Source of the DNA: DATMQA01 sp035566895
GTDB taxonomy: Bacteria; Verrucomicrobiota; Verrucomicrobiia; Limisphaerales; UBA8199
Reading direction: 5' to 3'
DNA length: 64,000 bases
NCBI GenBank assembly: GCA_035566895.1
Contig: DATMQA010000074.1
Coordinates: 1-64,000, forward strand
The number at the start of each line of letters is the position of its first letter. The stretch's first letter is position 1. Positions 1 through 8,798 of this stretch are shown here, piece after piece. Below the pieces are notes generated by a model. That model did not search any database. It saw nothing but the letters and a program-made list of their open reading frames with translations, and was not told where the DNA came from. The position numbers were made by a program, and so were the translations under genes.

Positions 1-306
1 CGCCACCACCCCCCGCACATAATTCGACCAGGCCGGCTCCCCGCGCTCAATCTGCCCCCGCACACTGAACCTGGCCGTCTCCCCCGTCGTAACGCTGTGC
101 AGCGTCACCTCCCGCTTCGTATTGCTGTCCCCGGCGATCACCATGTAACGCTCGATCGCCATCGGCAGCACAAACCCGTCGTTGTAATCCGTATGTTCCC
201 CAATCAAATTCACCCGCCCCGGCGCCGCCACCACCCACCGCGGCGCATGCCCGAAGCAGCGCCCGAACAATTCCGCGCTATGCTCTGCCATCGACTCCAG
301 CGACAT
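1..306 (-). CDS. galK: Galactokinase, N-terminal part (runs off the left edge)
   Basis: About 100 codons are visible, reading leftwards from an ATG at 306 and leaving the window without a stop. Galactokinase phosphorylates alpha-D-galactose at C1 with ATP, the first step of the Leloir pathway, in the cytoplasm. The translation contains the galactokinase signature GRVNLIGEHTDYNDGFVLPM near residues 32-51, including the sugar-binding GEHTDY element of GHMP kinases. A second in-frame ATG lies five codons downstream. The gene is divergent from the isomerase-like gene at 515, with about 200 bp between them. A galE gene lies 13 kb away, so Leloir enzymes are present but not in one operon. The family call is firm; the C-terminal ATP-binding part is outside the window. 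Confidence 0.9.
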   Translation of the reverse strand, partial: MSLESMAEHSAELFGRCFGHAPRWVVAAPGRVNLIGEHTDYNDGFVLPMAIERYMVIAGDSNTKREVTLHSVTTGETARFSVRGQIERGEPAWSNYVRGVVA

Positions 307-514
307 AGTCTCACACCATAAAGTCCCCGCCTGCCGATGGCCAATGGATTTTGCCCGTTGACAACCGCCCTCCAGAAAATAATCTGTCCCGCTGACTCAT
401 GCCGGGCGCCGGCCGCGCTGGCCAGGCCCCGGCCCGGGTCCATCGAGAGGATGTGAACGAGTCTTGACCGATATTAATCTGAGCCATCGAACCGCCTGAC
501 CCGCCGCCATTCCC

Positions 515-1429
515 ATGTATTCCTTCTCCACCTGCTGGAACTCCCACCGCCACACCGACGGCCGGGCCATGTTGAGGGAAATTCGCGACCTGGGTTTCCA
601 TTACGCTGAACTGAGTCACGGCACCCGCATCAGCCTCCTGCCGGGCATCCTCGAAGCCGTCGAAGCCGGCGACATCAAAATCTCCAGCCTCCACAACTTT
701 TGTCCCCTGCCCATGGGCGTCAATACCGCCGCCCCCAATCTCTACCAATTCTCCGCCGAACGGCCCCGCGAACGCGAACTCGCCCTGCGTTATACCCTCA
801 AGACCATCGAACTGGCCCAGCGCGTCAAAGCCCCCGTCGTCGTCCTCCACCTGGGCAGCATCGACATGAAGCATTACACTGACAAGCTCCTCGGCCTCCT
901 GGCGGACGGCCAGAAGGACACCCCCAGGTATCAGAAGCTCTGCGCCGAGCTGGATAAAAAACGCGAGGCCAGGAAACCGCCCCACTTCGAGCGCACCAGG
1001 GACGTCCTCAAGAAGCTCTTGCCGGAAGCCGAATCGCGCGGCATCAAACTCGGCGTCGAAAATCGCCAGGGCCTCGAAGAGCTGCCCCTCGAGAGCGATT
1101 TCCAACTCCTGTTCCGCGAGCTCCCCAGCGCCAGCCTCGTTTACTGGCATGACACCGGCCACGCCCAAATCAAGGAAAACCTCGGCTTCCTGCCCCACCT
1201 CATGCAATTGGAATCCAACCGCGAGCGCCTCTTCGGCCTCCATGTTCACGATGTCCAATCCCCCGGCCGCGATCACTGCGCCCCCGGCTCCGGCACCATC
1301 GATTTCCCTGCCCTCAAGCCCCTGGTCAAACCCGAACACATCAAGGTCTTCGAACTCACCCCCAGCGTGACCGCCGGGGAAGTCGCGAGCGGCGTCGAAC
1401 GCATCAAACGCCTTTGGGGACCGGAATAA
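515..1429 (+). CDS. TIM-barrel sugar phosphate isomerase/epimerase-like protein
   Basis: 304 aa, ATG start, no signal peptide. The protein has the alternating pattern of a xylose-isomerase-like TIM barrel. Candidate metal or acid/base residues typical of the family are visible: the strand ending in VVLHLG, the E in KLGVENR, the H and D in YWHDTGH, and the H in LFGLHVHDVQ followed by HCAPGSGTIDF. The GTIDF stretch before the last barrel strand and the final FELTPSV strand fit the AP_endonuc_2 family (Pfam PF01261). Members of this family isomerise or epimerise sugars, inosose or hydroxypyruvate, and the substrate cannot be read here. Divergent galK upstream hints at sugar metabolism. A heptamer-like repeat array begins right after its stop. 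Confidence 0.8.
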   Translation: MYSFSTCWNSHRHTDGRAMLREIRDLGFHYAELSHGTRISLLPGILEAVEAGDIKISSLHNFCPLPMGVNTAAPNLYQFSAERPRERELALRYTLKTIELAQRVKAPVVVLHLGSIDMKHYTDKLLGLLADGQKDTPRYQKLCAELDKKREARKPPHFERTRDVLKKLLPEAESRGIKLGVENRQGLEELPLESDFQLLFRELPSASLVYWHDTGHAQIKENLGFLPHLMQLESNRERLFGLHVHDVQSPGRDHCAPGSGTIDFPALKPLVKPEHIKVFELTPSVTAGEVASGVERIKRLWGPE

Positions 1430-1430
1430 C

Positions 1431-1463
1431 CTGCGAATTTACGATTTGCGATTTACGATTTTA
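1431..1463 (+). repeat. Degenerate 7-bp tandem array (TTACGAT/TTGCGAT)
   Basis: After the stop of the isomerase-like gene, 7-bp units alternate between TTACGAT and TTGCGAT for about 33 bp. It is one of many arrays in this window with 6-9 bp units that vary at one or two fixed positions. Confidence 0.7.
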
Positions 1464-1511
1464 CCCGGTGATGAAGAAAATCCCCTCAATCGTGAATCGC
1501 AACTGACCGGC

Positions 1512-2894
1512 ATGAGTGACAAACCAGCCAACTCTTTGCGCGACCAGGCCACCGGCATCGTTCGGCGTTTGCAAGCCGCGGGCTTTGCCGCGTTCTGGGT
1601 CGGCGGCTGCGTGCGCGATTTCCTGCTGGGCCGCGACCCGGGTGATTACGACATCGTCACCTCGGCGTTGCCCGAGCAGCTCGAACCGCTGTTCAAACGC
1701 ACCATTCCCGTCGGCCGCAAGTTCGGCGTTATCGTCGTCCTCCAGGGCCGGCACCAGTTCCAGGTCGCCACCTTTCGTGCCGAGGCCGATTACCAGGATG
1801 GCCGCCACCCCCAACACGTCACCTTCGGCAATGCCCAGGCCGACGCCCGCCGCCGCGATTTCACCGTCAACGGCCTCTTTTACGACCCCGTCCGCCAGGA
1901 ACTCCACGATTGGGTCGGCGGCGAGGCCGACCTTCGCGCCAAAATCCTCCGCACCATCGGCCCGCCGGCCGAACGCTTCGCCGAAGACCATTTGCGCCTC
2001 CTGCGCGCCGTCCGCCTGGCCGCCCAACTCGACTTCCAGATTGAACCCGAAACCCTCGCCGCCGTAAAAGCCCTCGCCCCCAGCATTCGCAGCATCAGCG
2101 CCGAACGGATCCGCGATGAGTTGCTGAAATTGTTCCGGCCGCCCCACGCCGCCCGCGGGCTGGACCTCCTGCACCAGAGCGGTTTGCTCGAACAGGTCCT
2201 GCCGGAAATCGCCGCTACCCTCGCCTGCGAGCAATCCCCCGATTACCATCCCGAGGGCAACGTCTTCGAGCACCTGCTGCTCATGCTCAGGCAATTGCCC
2301 CCCCAGGCCGCCCCCTTGTTGCCCTGGGCCGTCCTGCTCCACGATGTCGCCAAGCCCGTCACCGCCTCCCGCGACCCCGCCACCGGCAGCATCCACTTTT
2401 ACGGCCACGAACGCATCGGCGCCGAAATGGCCCGGGACATTCTCAACCGGCTGCGCTTCCCGGGCAAACAAATCGAGGATATCGTCCAGGCCGTCCGTTG
2501 CCACATGCAATTCAAGGACGCCCTCGAAATGCGCAAATCCACCCTGCGGCGGCTCCTCATGCGCCCCACCTTTCCCCTCGAACTCGAGTTGCACCGCCTC
2601 GATTGCCTCAGCTCCCATGGCCAGCTCGACGTCTTCAATTTCCTCGTTGCCCAAGCCCGGGAACTGGACCAGCAACCCCAAATCCGCCCGCCCCTGCTCA
2701 AGGGCGACGATTTAGTCGCCCTGGGAATGAAGCCGGGACCGGCCATGGGCGCGCTCTTAGCCGAAGTCCGGGAAAAACAATTGCAGGACGAACTTAAAAC
2801 CAAAGCCGCCGCCCGCAAATGGGCCCGGGCGCACATCGCCAGCTCGAACCCTCCGGCCAAACCAGGGCGAAAACACCGTGGGGCAGGGCATTAA
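1512..2894 (+). CDS. CCA tRNA nucleotidyltransferase / poly(A) polymerase family with HD domain
   Basis: 460 aa from the ATG at 1512; an upstream in-frame ATG at 1446 lies in repeat-derived sequence and is unlikely. The enzyme adds CCA to tRNA 3' ends or A tails to RNA using CTP/ATP. The N-terminal nucleotidyltransferase fold shows the GGCVRDFLLG motif and the catalytic DYD pair in GDYDIVT, followed by the RRDFTVNGL element and the RFAEDHLRLLRAVRLA RNA-binding block. An HD phosphohydrolase domain follows (LLHDVAKP with a later YGHE). CCA-adding enzymes and PcnB-type polymerases share these parts, so the exact activity is uncertain, but a window-wide scan shows no other candidate. The stop codon lies inside a 9-bp repeat array. 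Confidence 0.87.
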   Translation: MSDKPANSLRDQATGIVRRLQAAGFAAFWVGGCVRDFLLGRDPGDYDIVTSALPEQLEPLFKRTIPVGRKFGVIVVLQGRHQFQVATFRAEADYQDGRHPQHVTFGNAQADARRRDFTVNGLFYDPVRQELHDWVGGEADLRAKILRTIGPPAERFAEDHLRLLRAVRLAAQLDFQIEPETLAAVKALAPSIRSISAERIRDELLKLFRPPHAARGLDLLHQSGLLEQVLPEIAATLACEQSPDYHPEGNVFEHLLLMLRQLPPQAAPLLPWAVLLHDVAKPVTASRDPATGSIHFYGHERIGAEMARDILNRLRFPGKQIEDIVQAVRCHMQFKDALEMRKSTLRRLLMRPTFPLELELHRLDCLSSHGQLDVFNFLVAQARELDQQPQIRPPLLKGDDLVALGMKPGPAMGALLAEVREKQLQDELKTKAAARKWARAHIASSNPPAKPGRKHRGAGH

Positions 2895-2951
2895 CCCAAT
2901 TAACTCAATTTAACCCAATCAACCCAATTAACTCAGTTAACTCATTTAACA
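2890..2951 (+). repeat. Degenerate 9-bp tandem array (TTAACCCAA/TTAACTCAG)
   Basis: About seven units of TTAACYCAR, some with an extra T, follow each other and include the stop codon of the CCA-enzyme gene. Related units recur at 14748-14776 and, inside a coding region, at 16463-16490. Confidence 0.75.
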
Positions 2952-2980
2952 ACCCCTCGGTCCCCGCGTCAGTCGCGGAG

Positions 2981-3008
2981 TTGCTTCCGGGGCAGTTTCG
3001 GTTATTCT
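2981..3008 (+). promoter_or_regulatory. Putative sigma-70 promoter of the NtrC-type regulator
   Basis: TTGCTT (2981-2986), a 16-bp spacer, then TATTCT (3003-3008). The -10 box ends 9 nt before the ATG at 3018, so the expected transcript start is at or within about 3 nt of the start codon. No Shine-Dalgarno sequence is present. Confidence 0.45.
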
Positions 3009-3017
3009 AGTGCTTCA

Positions 3018-4478
3018 ATGAGCAAGCTTTTGTTGATTGACGATGAAGCGGACGTGCAATACTCGTTCCAGCGCATCTTTCATTCGCCCGAAATCGAGCT
3101 CACGACCGCCTCCAGCGGCGAGGAAGGTTTGCGCCTCATCCCCAAAATCAAGCCCGACCTCGTCATCATGGACGTCCGCATGGGCGGCATGGACGGCTTG
3201 GAAGCCCTGCGGCGAATTCGCCAGATGGATTCCAAGCTGCTCGTCATCCTCATGACCGCTTACAGCACCACCCAAAGGGCCATCGAAGCCATGAAACTGG
3301 GCGCTTACGATTACCTGCTCAAACCCTTCGATGTGCCCAAGCTCCAGGAAATCGTCGCCAACGCCCTCAAGGCGGCGCGCGACATGCGCGAAGGAACCCG
3401 TTACCGGTTTGTCAACGCCGAGGGGCGGCCGCTCCTCGAGCCGGAGGATTTCCAGGCCGAGATCGTCGGCAAAAGCGAGCCCATGCGCGAGGTCTTCAAG
3501 CTCATCGGCCAGTTCGCCGGCACCGATACCACCGCCCTCATCACCGGCGAAAGCGGCACCGGCAAGGAATTGGTCGCCAAAGCCATCCACGACCACAGCA
3601 ATCGCTGCGACAAACCGTTCGTCGCGATCAACTGCGCCGCCATCCCGGAGCAACTCCTCGAAAGCGAGCTCTTCGGACACGAGCGGGGGGCCTTCACCGG
3701 CGCCGTCAACCAGCGCATCGGCAAATTTGAGGAATGCAAAGGCGGCGTCGTGTTCCTCGACGAAATCGGCGATATGACGCCGGCGACCCAAACCAAGATT
3801 CTGCGGGTGTTGCAATCCCGGAAATTCGAGCGCGTCGGCGGCAACGCCAGTATCACCGCGGACGTCCGCGTCATTGCCGCGACCAACAAAGATCTGGAAC
3901 AAGCCGTTGCCTCCAGCCAGTTCCGCGAGGATCTTTTCTACCGCTTGCGCGGAGTCGGCATCCATTTGCCGCCGCTGAATAAACGGCAGGGCGATATTCC
4001 CATCCTGGTTAAATACTTTTTGCACAAGCTGGCCGGCGAGCTGACGCCCAAATCGATCGCGTCCAACGCGATGGCGGCCCTCGAAAAATACCATTGGCCC
4101 GGCAATGTGCGCGAACTCCAGAGCGTTCTTAGCCGCGCCCTGGTGGTTTCGCAAGGCGATGTCGTGTTGTTGAAGGATATTCCTTCCGAAGTCCGTGGTG
4201 AAAACCCCTCCGCCTCTCCCGTCGCCTCGGTCCGGACGGTGGTGGGTGAAAGCGGCGTCTCCCAAATCGCCGGCCTGGCGCGTCAGTTGTTCCAGTGGGC
4301 GCGCCGCGATCCCAAGCTCAAAGTGATCCCCGCCATCGAACGTGAGCTGGTGATTGAGGCCCTGAAAGAAACCGCGGGCAACCAGGTGCATGCGGCTAAA
4401 TTGCTCGGCATTACCCGGGCCACGTTGCGCAAACGCGTCGAGAAGTTTGGGATTCAGAAGGAATTGAGCATTAAATGA
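3018..4478 (+). CDS. Sigma-54-dependent response regulator, NtrC family
   Basis: 486 aa with three domains in order. A receiver domain (1-120) has acidic residues DDE near the start, phospho-acceptor Asp52 in VIMDVRM and a conserved Lys in LLKPF near 102. An AAA+ sigma-54 interaction domain follows (about 148-385), with Walker A GESGTGKE at 177-184, the sigma-54-contacting GAFTGA loop at 224-229 and a Walker B in VVFLDEIGD. A Fis-type helix-turn-helix closes the protein (about 440-486). It should activate RpoN promoters when phosphorylated. No histidine kinase is next to it, so the partner is unknown. The downstream glycosyltransferase starts 16 nt after the stop and may be co-transcribed. 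Confidence 0.95.
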   Translation: MSKLLLIDDEADVQYSFQRIFHSPEIELTTASSGEEGLRLIPKIKPDLVIMDVRMGGMDGLEALRRIRQMDSKLLVILMTAYSTTQRAIEAMKLGAYDYLLKPFDVPKLQEIVANALKAARDMREGTRYRFVNAEGRPLLEPEDFQAEIVGKSEPMREVFKLIGQFAGTDTTALITGESGTGKELVAKAIHDHSNRCDKPFVAINCAAIPEQLLESELFGHERGAFTGAVNQRIGKFEECKGGVVFLDEIGDMTPATQTKILRVLQSRKFERVGGNASITADVRVIAATNKDLEQAVASSQFREDLFYRLRGVGIHLPPLNKRQGDIPILVKYFLHKLAGELTPKSIASNAMAALEKYHWPGNVRELQSVLSRALVVSQGDVVLLKDIPSEVRGENPSASPVASVRTVVGESGVSQIAGLARQLFQWARRDPKLKVIPAIERELVIEALKETAGNQVHAAKLLGITRATLRKRVEKFGIQKELSIK

Positions 4479-4494
4479 TGCTCCTTACTCTCCC

Positions 4495-5331
4495 GTGACT
4501 GAGCCCAGCCTGTTGCTCCTCATCCCGGCCTATAACGAAGAGCACCGCATCGAACCGGTGCTGCGCGACTATGCGCGGTTTTTTGAAAAGCAGTATCACG
4601 GCAAATTTCAAATGGTCGTGGTGCTCAACGGGTGCCGGGACAATACCCTCGGGGTGGTCCGGCGGGTCGCCGCCGACCATCCGGCCATCAGCGCGATGGA
4701 ATTTCCCGAAGCCATCGGCAAGGGCGGCGCTTTAATCGAGGGCCTTAAGCTGGCGCCCCTGGCGGATCTGATCGGTTACGTCGATGCGGATGGGGCGACG
4801 CCGCCCGAGGCCTTTTATGATCTGGTGAAACGAACTGCCGAAGCCGATTGTGTGATCGGCTCCCGCTGGTTGCCCGGCGCGGTGCTCCATGTCGAGCAGA
4901 CCAGCAACCGCCGCTTTGCCAGCCGCTGCTTTCACCTCATTGTCGAGTTGCTCTTCCGCCTGCACATCAAGGACACCCAATGCGGCGCCAAAGTCATGCG
5001 GCGCCCGGCGGTTGAAAAAATTCACTCGACCCTGCGGATCGCCGACATGGCTTTCGATATCAACCTGCTCTATTCCCTCAAGCGCGCCGGCTTTCGGGTC
5101 CTCGAGGTCCCCACCGAATGGACCGACCAGGTAGGCTCCAAGGTGACCCTGTTCCGGACCTCGCTGACGATGTTTCTTTCCGCGTTCCGGATTTGGCTGA
5201 TCTATTCGCCTTTGTACCCCTGGCTGCGCCCGTTGCGTCCGCTCGAGGCCTGGATTTACCGGAAACTCCGCCAGCCCCAGCCCCGCCCGGGGCCGGAACT
5301 GAATGCGACAAACGTAAAACGTGACGCGTGA
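4495..5331 (+). CDS. Family 2 glycosyltransferase, dolichyl/polyprenyl-phosphate sugar synthase type
   Basis: 278 aa with a GTG start at 4495, 16 nt after the regulator. The GT-A fold begins with LLLLIPAYNEEHRI. It continues with GKGGALIEGL, the metal-binding DXD in YVDADGATPP, the acceptor-side GSRW and DTQCGAKVMRR. This order is typical of DPM1/ALG5-like enzymes that move a sugar from an NDP-sugar to a lipid phosphate. A hydrophobic stretch near 225-245 may hold it at the membrane. The last residues, NVKRDA, come from an AAACGTGA-type repeat array, the same tail that ends the DedA protein at 15472. The sugar donor cannot be read from the sequence. Confidence 0.87.
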   Translation: MTEPSLLLLIPAYNEEHRIEPVLRDYARFFEKQYHGKFQMVVVLNGCRDNTLGVVRRVAADHPAISAMEFPEAIGKGGALIEGLKLAPLADLIGYVDADGATPPEAFYDLVKRTAEADCVIGSRWLPGAVLHVEQTSNRRFASRCFHLIVELLFRLHIKDTQCGAKVMRRPAVEKIHSTLRIADMAFDINLLYSLKRAGFRVLEVPTEWTDQVGSKVTLFRTSLTMFLSAFRIWLIYSPLYPWLRPLRPLEAWIYRKLRQPQPRPGPELNATNVKRDA

Positions 5332-5336
5332 ACACG
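5310..5336 (+). repeat. Degenerate 7-bp array (CGTGAAA type) at the end of the glycosyltransferase gene
   Basis: AAACGTAAAACGTGACGCGTGAA supplies the last codons and stop of the glycosyltransferase and continues into the gap before the convergent peptidase gene. Confidence 0.65.
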
Positions 5337-5342
5337 TTCTCC

Positions 5343-7502
5343 CTACTTCGCCATCCCAAGGTTCTCCATCAGGAAGGCATAAGCATCGGCCTTCTCTTCG
5401 ATGAGCTGGCTGGTGGTCGGTCCGTGGCCGTGGCCGGTGGAAAGCCGGACGCGCAGCAGCACGGGCGCCGGCCCCGCCTGGGCGGCTTGCAGCGCCGCGG
5501 CGAATTTGAACGAATGGGCCGGCATCACCCGGGTATCATGGTCGCCTGTGATGACCAGCGCCGCCGGGTAGCGTGTGCCGGCCCGCACGTTGTGATACGG
5601 CGAGTAGGCGTAGAGGGCTTTGAAATCATCCGGATTGTGCGGCGACCCAAAGTCGCCCACCCACCCGGCGCCCTGGCCGAATTGGTCGAACCGCAGCATG
5701 TCCATCACCCCGACGTAGGCCAGCGCGGCCTTGAAGAGGTCGGGGCGCTGGGTGAGACAGGCGCCGATGAGCAGCCCGCCGTTGGAAGCGCCCTCGATCG
5801 CCAGTTTCGGCGTCGAGGTGTAACGCTGCGCAATCAGCCATTCGGCGGCGGCAATGAAATCGTCGAATACAACCTGTTTATGCCCGCGGATGGCTTGCCG
5901 ATGCCATTGCTCGCCGTACTCGCCCCCGCCGCGAATGTTGGCGACGGCAAAGACGCCGCCGCGCTCCAGCCAAACAAGTCGTGTGGCATCGAAGTGCGGC
6001 ACCATCGGAATCCCAAAACCGCCGTAGCCATAGAGCAGGGTCGGGTTGGTTCCATCCAGCTTCAGCCCCTTCTTATAAACCAGGGACATCGGGATGCGGG
6101 TGCCGTCTTTGGCAGCGTAGAAGACTTGTTTTGCTTCAAGACTGCTGCAGTCGAAGGCGATTTTGGGTGCGCGGAACACCGTGCTGGCGCCCGTCTCCAG
6201 GTCGAGACGGAAAATAGTGGGCGGCGTGATCAGATCGGTAAACGAGTAAAAGGTCTCCGCGTCGGTGGGCTGGCCGTCGAAACCAACGGCGGTGCCACGG
6301 CCCGGCAAGGCGACTTCGCGGCGCACGCGGCCATCCAGCCCATAGGTGCTCACTTTGCTGGATGCGTCGTGCAAGGTTCGGACGATGAGTTGATGATCAA
6401 CCAGGGTGACGCTGCCTCCGGCCACATCCATCGCGTCGGCGCCCTGGGGGACGATTTCCTTCCAGCGGGAGCGGTCGGGACTAGTGGGATCGATGGCGAT
6501 GACGCGGCTGCGGGGCGCCTCCAGCGTGGTCTGGAAATAGAGCAGCCCGCCATCGGCCCCGGCGTAAATGTAAGCGGCGTCGAACCCTTCAGCCAGCGTC
6601 AAGACCTCGGCATGGGTCGAGTTGAGGTCCAACGCATAGACATTTTCCAGTCCTTTGTCACCCACTTCGCCTTCGCCCGCCGTGAGGACGAGCCAACGGC
6701 TGCCTCGCGTCAAGTGCGGCTCGAACTGCCAGTCGGGATGGTCAGGTCGCGCGTAGAGCTTGCGGTCAGCCGATTGAGGCGTGCCCAGGGCGTGGTAATA
6801 GACCGCATTGCCAAGGTCGCGGGCCCTGAGTTCTTCACCCGGGGCGGGTGCTGGGAAAGCGCTGTAGTAAAGGCCCTTGCCATCGTGGGCGAAAACGGGG
6901 TGATAGTATTTTGTCCAGCGCAACACGTCGGGAAGGTCCTTGCCGCCGGCCAGGTCGCGAAGGCGCCAATCGGTCCAATCGGAGCCGCCCCGGGAAACGC
7001 CGTAAGCCAGCGTCGCGCCGTCCGGACTGGCGACGTAGCCGACGACGGCCAGGCTCCCGTTGGTCGAGAGGGCATTGGGATCGAGGACAACCGCAGGCTT
7101 GCCGGCGGGGCCGGGGGTGGAGTAGAGGACGCTCTGAGGCTGGAGCCCACCGTTGTGCGTATAGAAGTAGCGGTCGCCTTTGTGGAAAGGGATGCTGAAC
7201 TTCTCAAAATCGAGCAGCTCGGTCAGCCTTCGCCTGAGTGCCGGCCGGGCGGGGATGCGTTGCAAATAAGAATCCGTGAGCTGCGCCTCGGCGAGCACCC
7301 AGGCGCGGGTTTCGGCCGAGTCCAGTTGCTCGAGCCACCGATAGGGATCGGAGACTTTAACCCCGTTGTAGTCGTCGATCGTGCTGTCGCGCCGGGCAGG
7401 GGGATAGGCGAAGGTCTGTGGCATGGGAGGTTGGGCCGCGGCCGCGGCGAGCGGGACGAAGAGAGACAACGTGATGCGTGAAACGTGAAACGTGACTTTC
7501 AT
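5343..7502 (-). CDS. Secreted prolyl oligopeptidase family serine peptidase (S9A)
   Basis: 719 aa, ATG at 7502. The family cuts proline-containing peptides with a beta-propeller-gated alpha/beta hydrolase. The N-terminal propeller (about 30-430) begins after PYRWLEQLD, typical of S9A. The catalytic domain shows Ser573 in IEGASNGG, the Asp in GDHDTRVMPAHS and the His in STGHGHGP. A signal peptide is present, with a hydrophobic run ending in AAAAAQ. Its first part, MKVTFHVSRITLSLF, is read from a CGTGAAA heptamer array, so the secretion n-region is repeat-derived. It is convergent with the glycosyltransferase and divergent from the amidase. All triad motifs are intact. Confidence 0.93.
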   Translation of the reverse strand: MKVTFHVSRITLSLFVPLAAAAAQPPMPQTFAYPPARRDSTIDDYNGVKVSDPYRWLEQLDSAETRAWVLAEAQLTDSYLQRIPARPALRRRLTELLDFEKFSIPFHKGDRYFYTHNGGLQPQSVLYSTPGPAGKPAVVLDPNALSTNGSLAVVGYVASPDGATLAYGVSRGGSDWTDWRLRDLAGGKDLPDVLRWTKYYHPVFAHDGKGLYYSAFPAPAPGEELRARDLGNAVYYHALGTPQSADRKLYARPDHPDWQFEPHLTRGSRWLVLTAGEGEVGDKGLENVYALDLNSTHAEVLTLAEGFDAAYIYAGADGGLLYFQTTLEAPRSRVIAIDPTSPDRSRWKEIVPQGADAMDVAGGSVTLVDHQLIVRTLHDASSKVSTYGLDGRVRREVALPGRGTAVGFDGQPTDAETFYSFTDLITPPTIFRLDLETGASTVFRAPKIAFDCSSLEAKQVFYAAKDGTRIPMSLVYKKGLKLDGTNPTLLYGYGGFGIPMVPHFDATRLVWLERGGVFAVANIRGGGEYGEQWHRQAIRGHKQVVFDDFIAAAEWLIAQRYTSTPKLAIEGASNGGLLIGACLTQRPDLFKAALAYVGVMDMLRFDQFGQGAGWVGDFGSPHNPDDFKALYAYSPYHNVRAGTRYPAALVITGDHDTRVMPAHSFKFAAALQAAQAGPAPVLLRVRLSTGHGHGPTTSQLIEEKADAYAFLMENLGMAK
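7471..7497 (-). repeat. Degenerate 7-bp array encoding the peptidase signal-peptide n-region
   Basis: Units related to TTTCACG on the minus strand (GTGATGC, GTGAAAC, GTGAAAC on the plus strand) are read in frame as TFHVSRIT at the start of the prolyl oligopeptidase. Confidence 0.7.
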
Positions 7503-7581
7503 AGTAACAGTTTGCAGCGAAGGAACGATAATGGAGGCGAAGGGGCGTGGAAAGTAGGATCGGTGTACGCATGCCTAACGA

Positions 7582-7617
7582 TTTCACCTTCACGTTTTAC
7601 GTTTTACGTTTCACGTT
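7582..7617 (+). repeat. Degenerate 7-bp array (TTTTACG/TTTCACG)
   Basis: About five units of TTTYACG type lie between the divergent peptidase and amidase genes, about 85 bp from the array at 7471 and in the opposite orientation, so the pair forms a loose inverted repeat around the peptidase start. Confidence 0.7.
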
Positions 7618-7655
7618 AAGCTTGTCTCCAATCCGGCCTTCTCCACAATGCCAGC

Positions 7656-8798
7656 GTGTCGAACTCGGCGCTCGTGTCCTTTTGCCTGCTGGCAGTGTTG
7701 CTGGCGGGTTGCTCCACTGCTCCCCGCCCCAACACTGCCCAGGTGCCCGATTGGCAGGAGCGCGGACCTGAGGCAGGACGAGATCTCCCTCCCGTGACCT
7801 CGAACTCGAACCACATCGCCGCCGACACCGCAGGGACCCCGCACTCAGCAGGCTCCAACAGCGTCCAACCTGTCCCTCGCTTTACGGCTGCTCCCACGGT
7901 GGAAACCTGGACCCCGCTGGGGCGCTGGTCCAAAGCTAACGGCTTCGCCGCGCCGATATTCCTGGCGGCCACGCCCCTGCCCAGCTACGCGCTACGCTCC
8001 AGCCAGGGCGTGCTGGTGCTGCACACCGGCAACCAGCTCGCGCATTGGGACGGGATCGAATTACACCTTGGGTATGCGCCGCAATTGATCGGTGGCCAGC
8101 CGTACGTCCATGGCCTGGACCTCAGAACGAGCCTCCAACCGCTGCTGAGCGGCGGGCCGGCCCCCTGCCTGAGCGCCCGCCCGGTTGTTGTGCTCGACCC
8201 GGGTCACGGCGGGACTGACTCCGGAACCCACAGCGTTTTGGGCCATTACGAGAAGGAGTTCACACTGGATTGGGCGCGGCGCCTGCAGGCGCTCCTGGCC
8301 ACCAACGGCTGGCAGGTGCTACTGACCCGCTCCGGGGACTTCGACCTGGCGCTCTCCAACCGTGTCGCTTTCGCCGAGGAGCACAAAGCCGACCTGTTCC
8401 TGAGCCTGCATTTCAACTCCGCTGCCCCCAACCAGGCCGAAGCCGGGCTGGAGACCTATGTGCTAACACCCAGCGGCATGGCTTCGAACCTGACGCGCGG
8501 GTTCGCCGATGATGCCGACGCGCTTTTCCCCAACAATGCTTTTGACACCCAAAATCTGCTCCTGGCCGTCCGCGTCCACGGCGCTCTGTTACAGGTCAAC
8601 GGCCATCGCGACCGGGGCGTGCGTCACGCGCGCTTTCCAGGGGTGCTGCGGGGCCAACAGCGGCCGGCGATTCTGGTTGAAGGCGGCTACTTGTCCAACC
8701 CGCGCGAGGCGGGGCTAATCGGAGACGGCGATTACCGGCAGAAACTGGCGGAGGCGGTCGCGGGGGCGTTGGAAACAATCCGGCGCCAGGGAACGTGA
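7656..8798 (+). CDS. Lipoprotein N-acetylmuramoyl-L-alanine amidase (Amidase_3)
   Basis: 380 aa, GTG start. The first 19 residues form a lipoprotein signal with lipobox LLAGC and Cys19, so it is likely anchored in a periplasmic membrane leaflet. The C-terminal domain (about 175-378) is a zinc amidase that cuts peptide stems from peptidoglycan. The ligand His184 lies in VVLDPGHGGTDSG, a metal Glu in the following HYEKEF segment, a second His in FLSLHFNS, and the catalytic Glu in ILVEGGYLSN near the end. The middle, about residues 85-165, is a beta-rich region I do not recognise. The epimerase start codon overlaps its stop, so the two genes are probably co-transcribed. Confidence 0.92.
   Translation: MSNSALVSFCLLAVLLAGCSTAPRPNTAQVPDWQERGPEAGRDLPPVTSNSNHIAADTAGTPHSAGSNSVQPVPRFTAAPTVETWTPLGRWSKANGFAAPIFLAATPLPSYALRSSQGVLVLHTGNQLAHWDGIELHLGYAPQLIGGQPYVHGLDLRTSLQPLLSGGPAPCLSARPVVVLDPGHGGTDSGTHSVLGHYEKEFTLDWARRLQALLATNGWQVLLTRSGDFDLALSNRVAFAEEHKADLFLSLHFNSAAPNQAEAGLETYVLTPSGMASNLTRGFADDADALFPNNAFDTQNLLLAVRVHGALLQVNGHRDRGVRHARFPGVLRGQQRPAILVEGGYLSNPREAGLIGDGDYRQKLAEAVAGALETIRRQGT

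Noticed and set aside
311..1339. Long minus-strand open frame of 342 codons
   Set aside because: It mirrors the isomerase-like gene on the plus strand; its translation is Gly/Ala/Glu-rich without domains, as is usual for antisense frames in GC-rich DNA.
3015..4391. Minus-strand open frame of 458 codons
   Set aside because: Antisense of the NtrC-type regulator; no family features.
5328..7481. Plus-strand open frame of 717 codons
   Set aside because: Exact antisense of the prolyl oligopeptidase gene, whose catalytic triad is intact.
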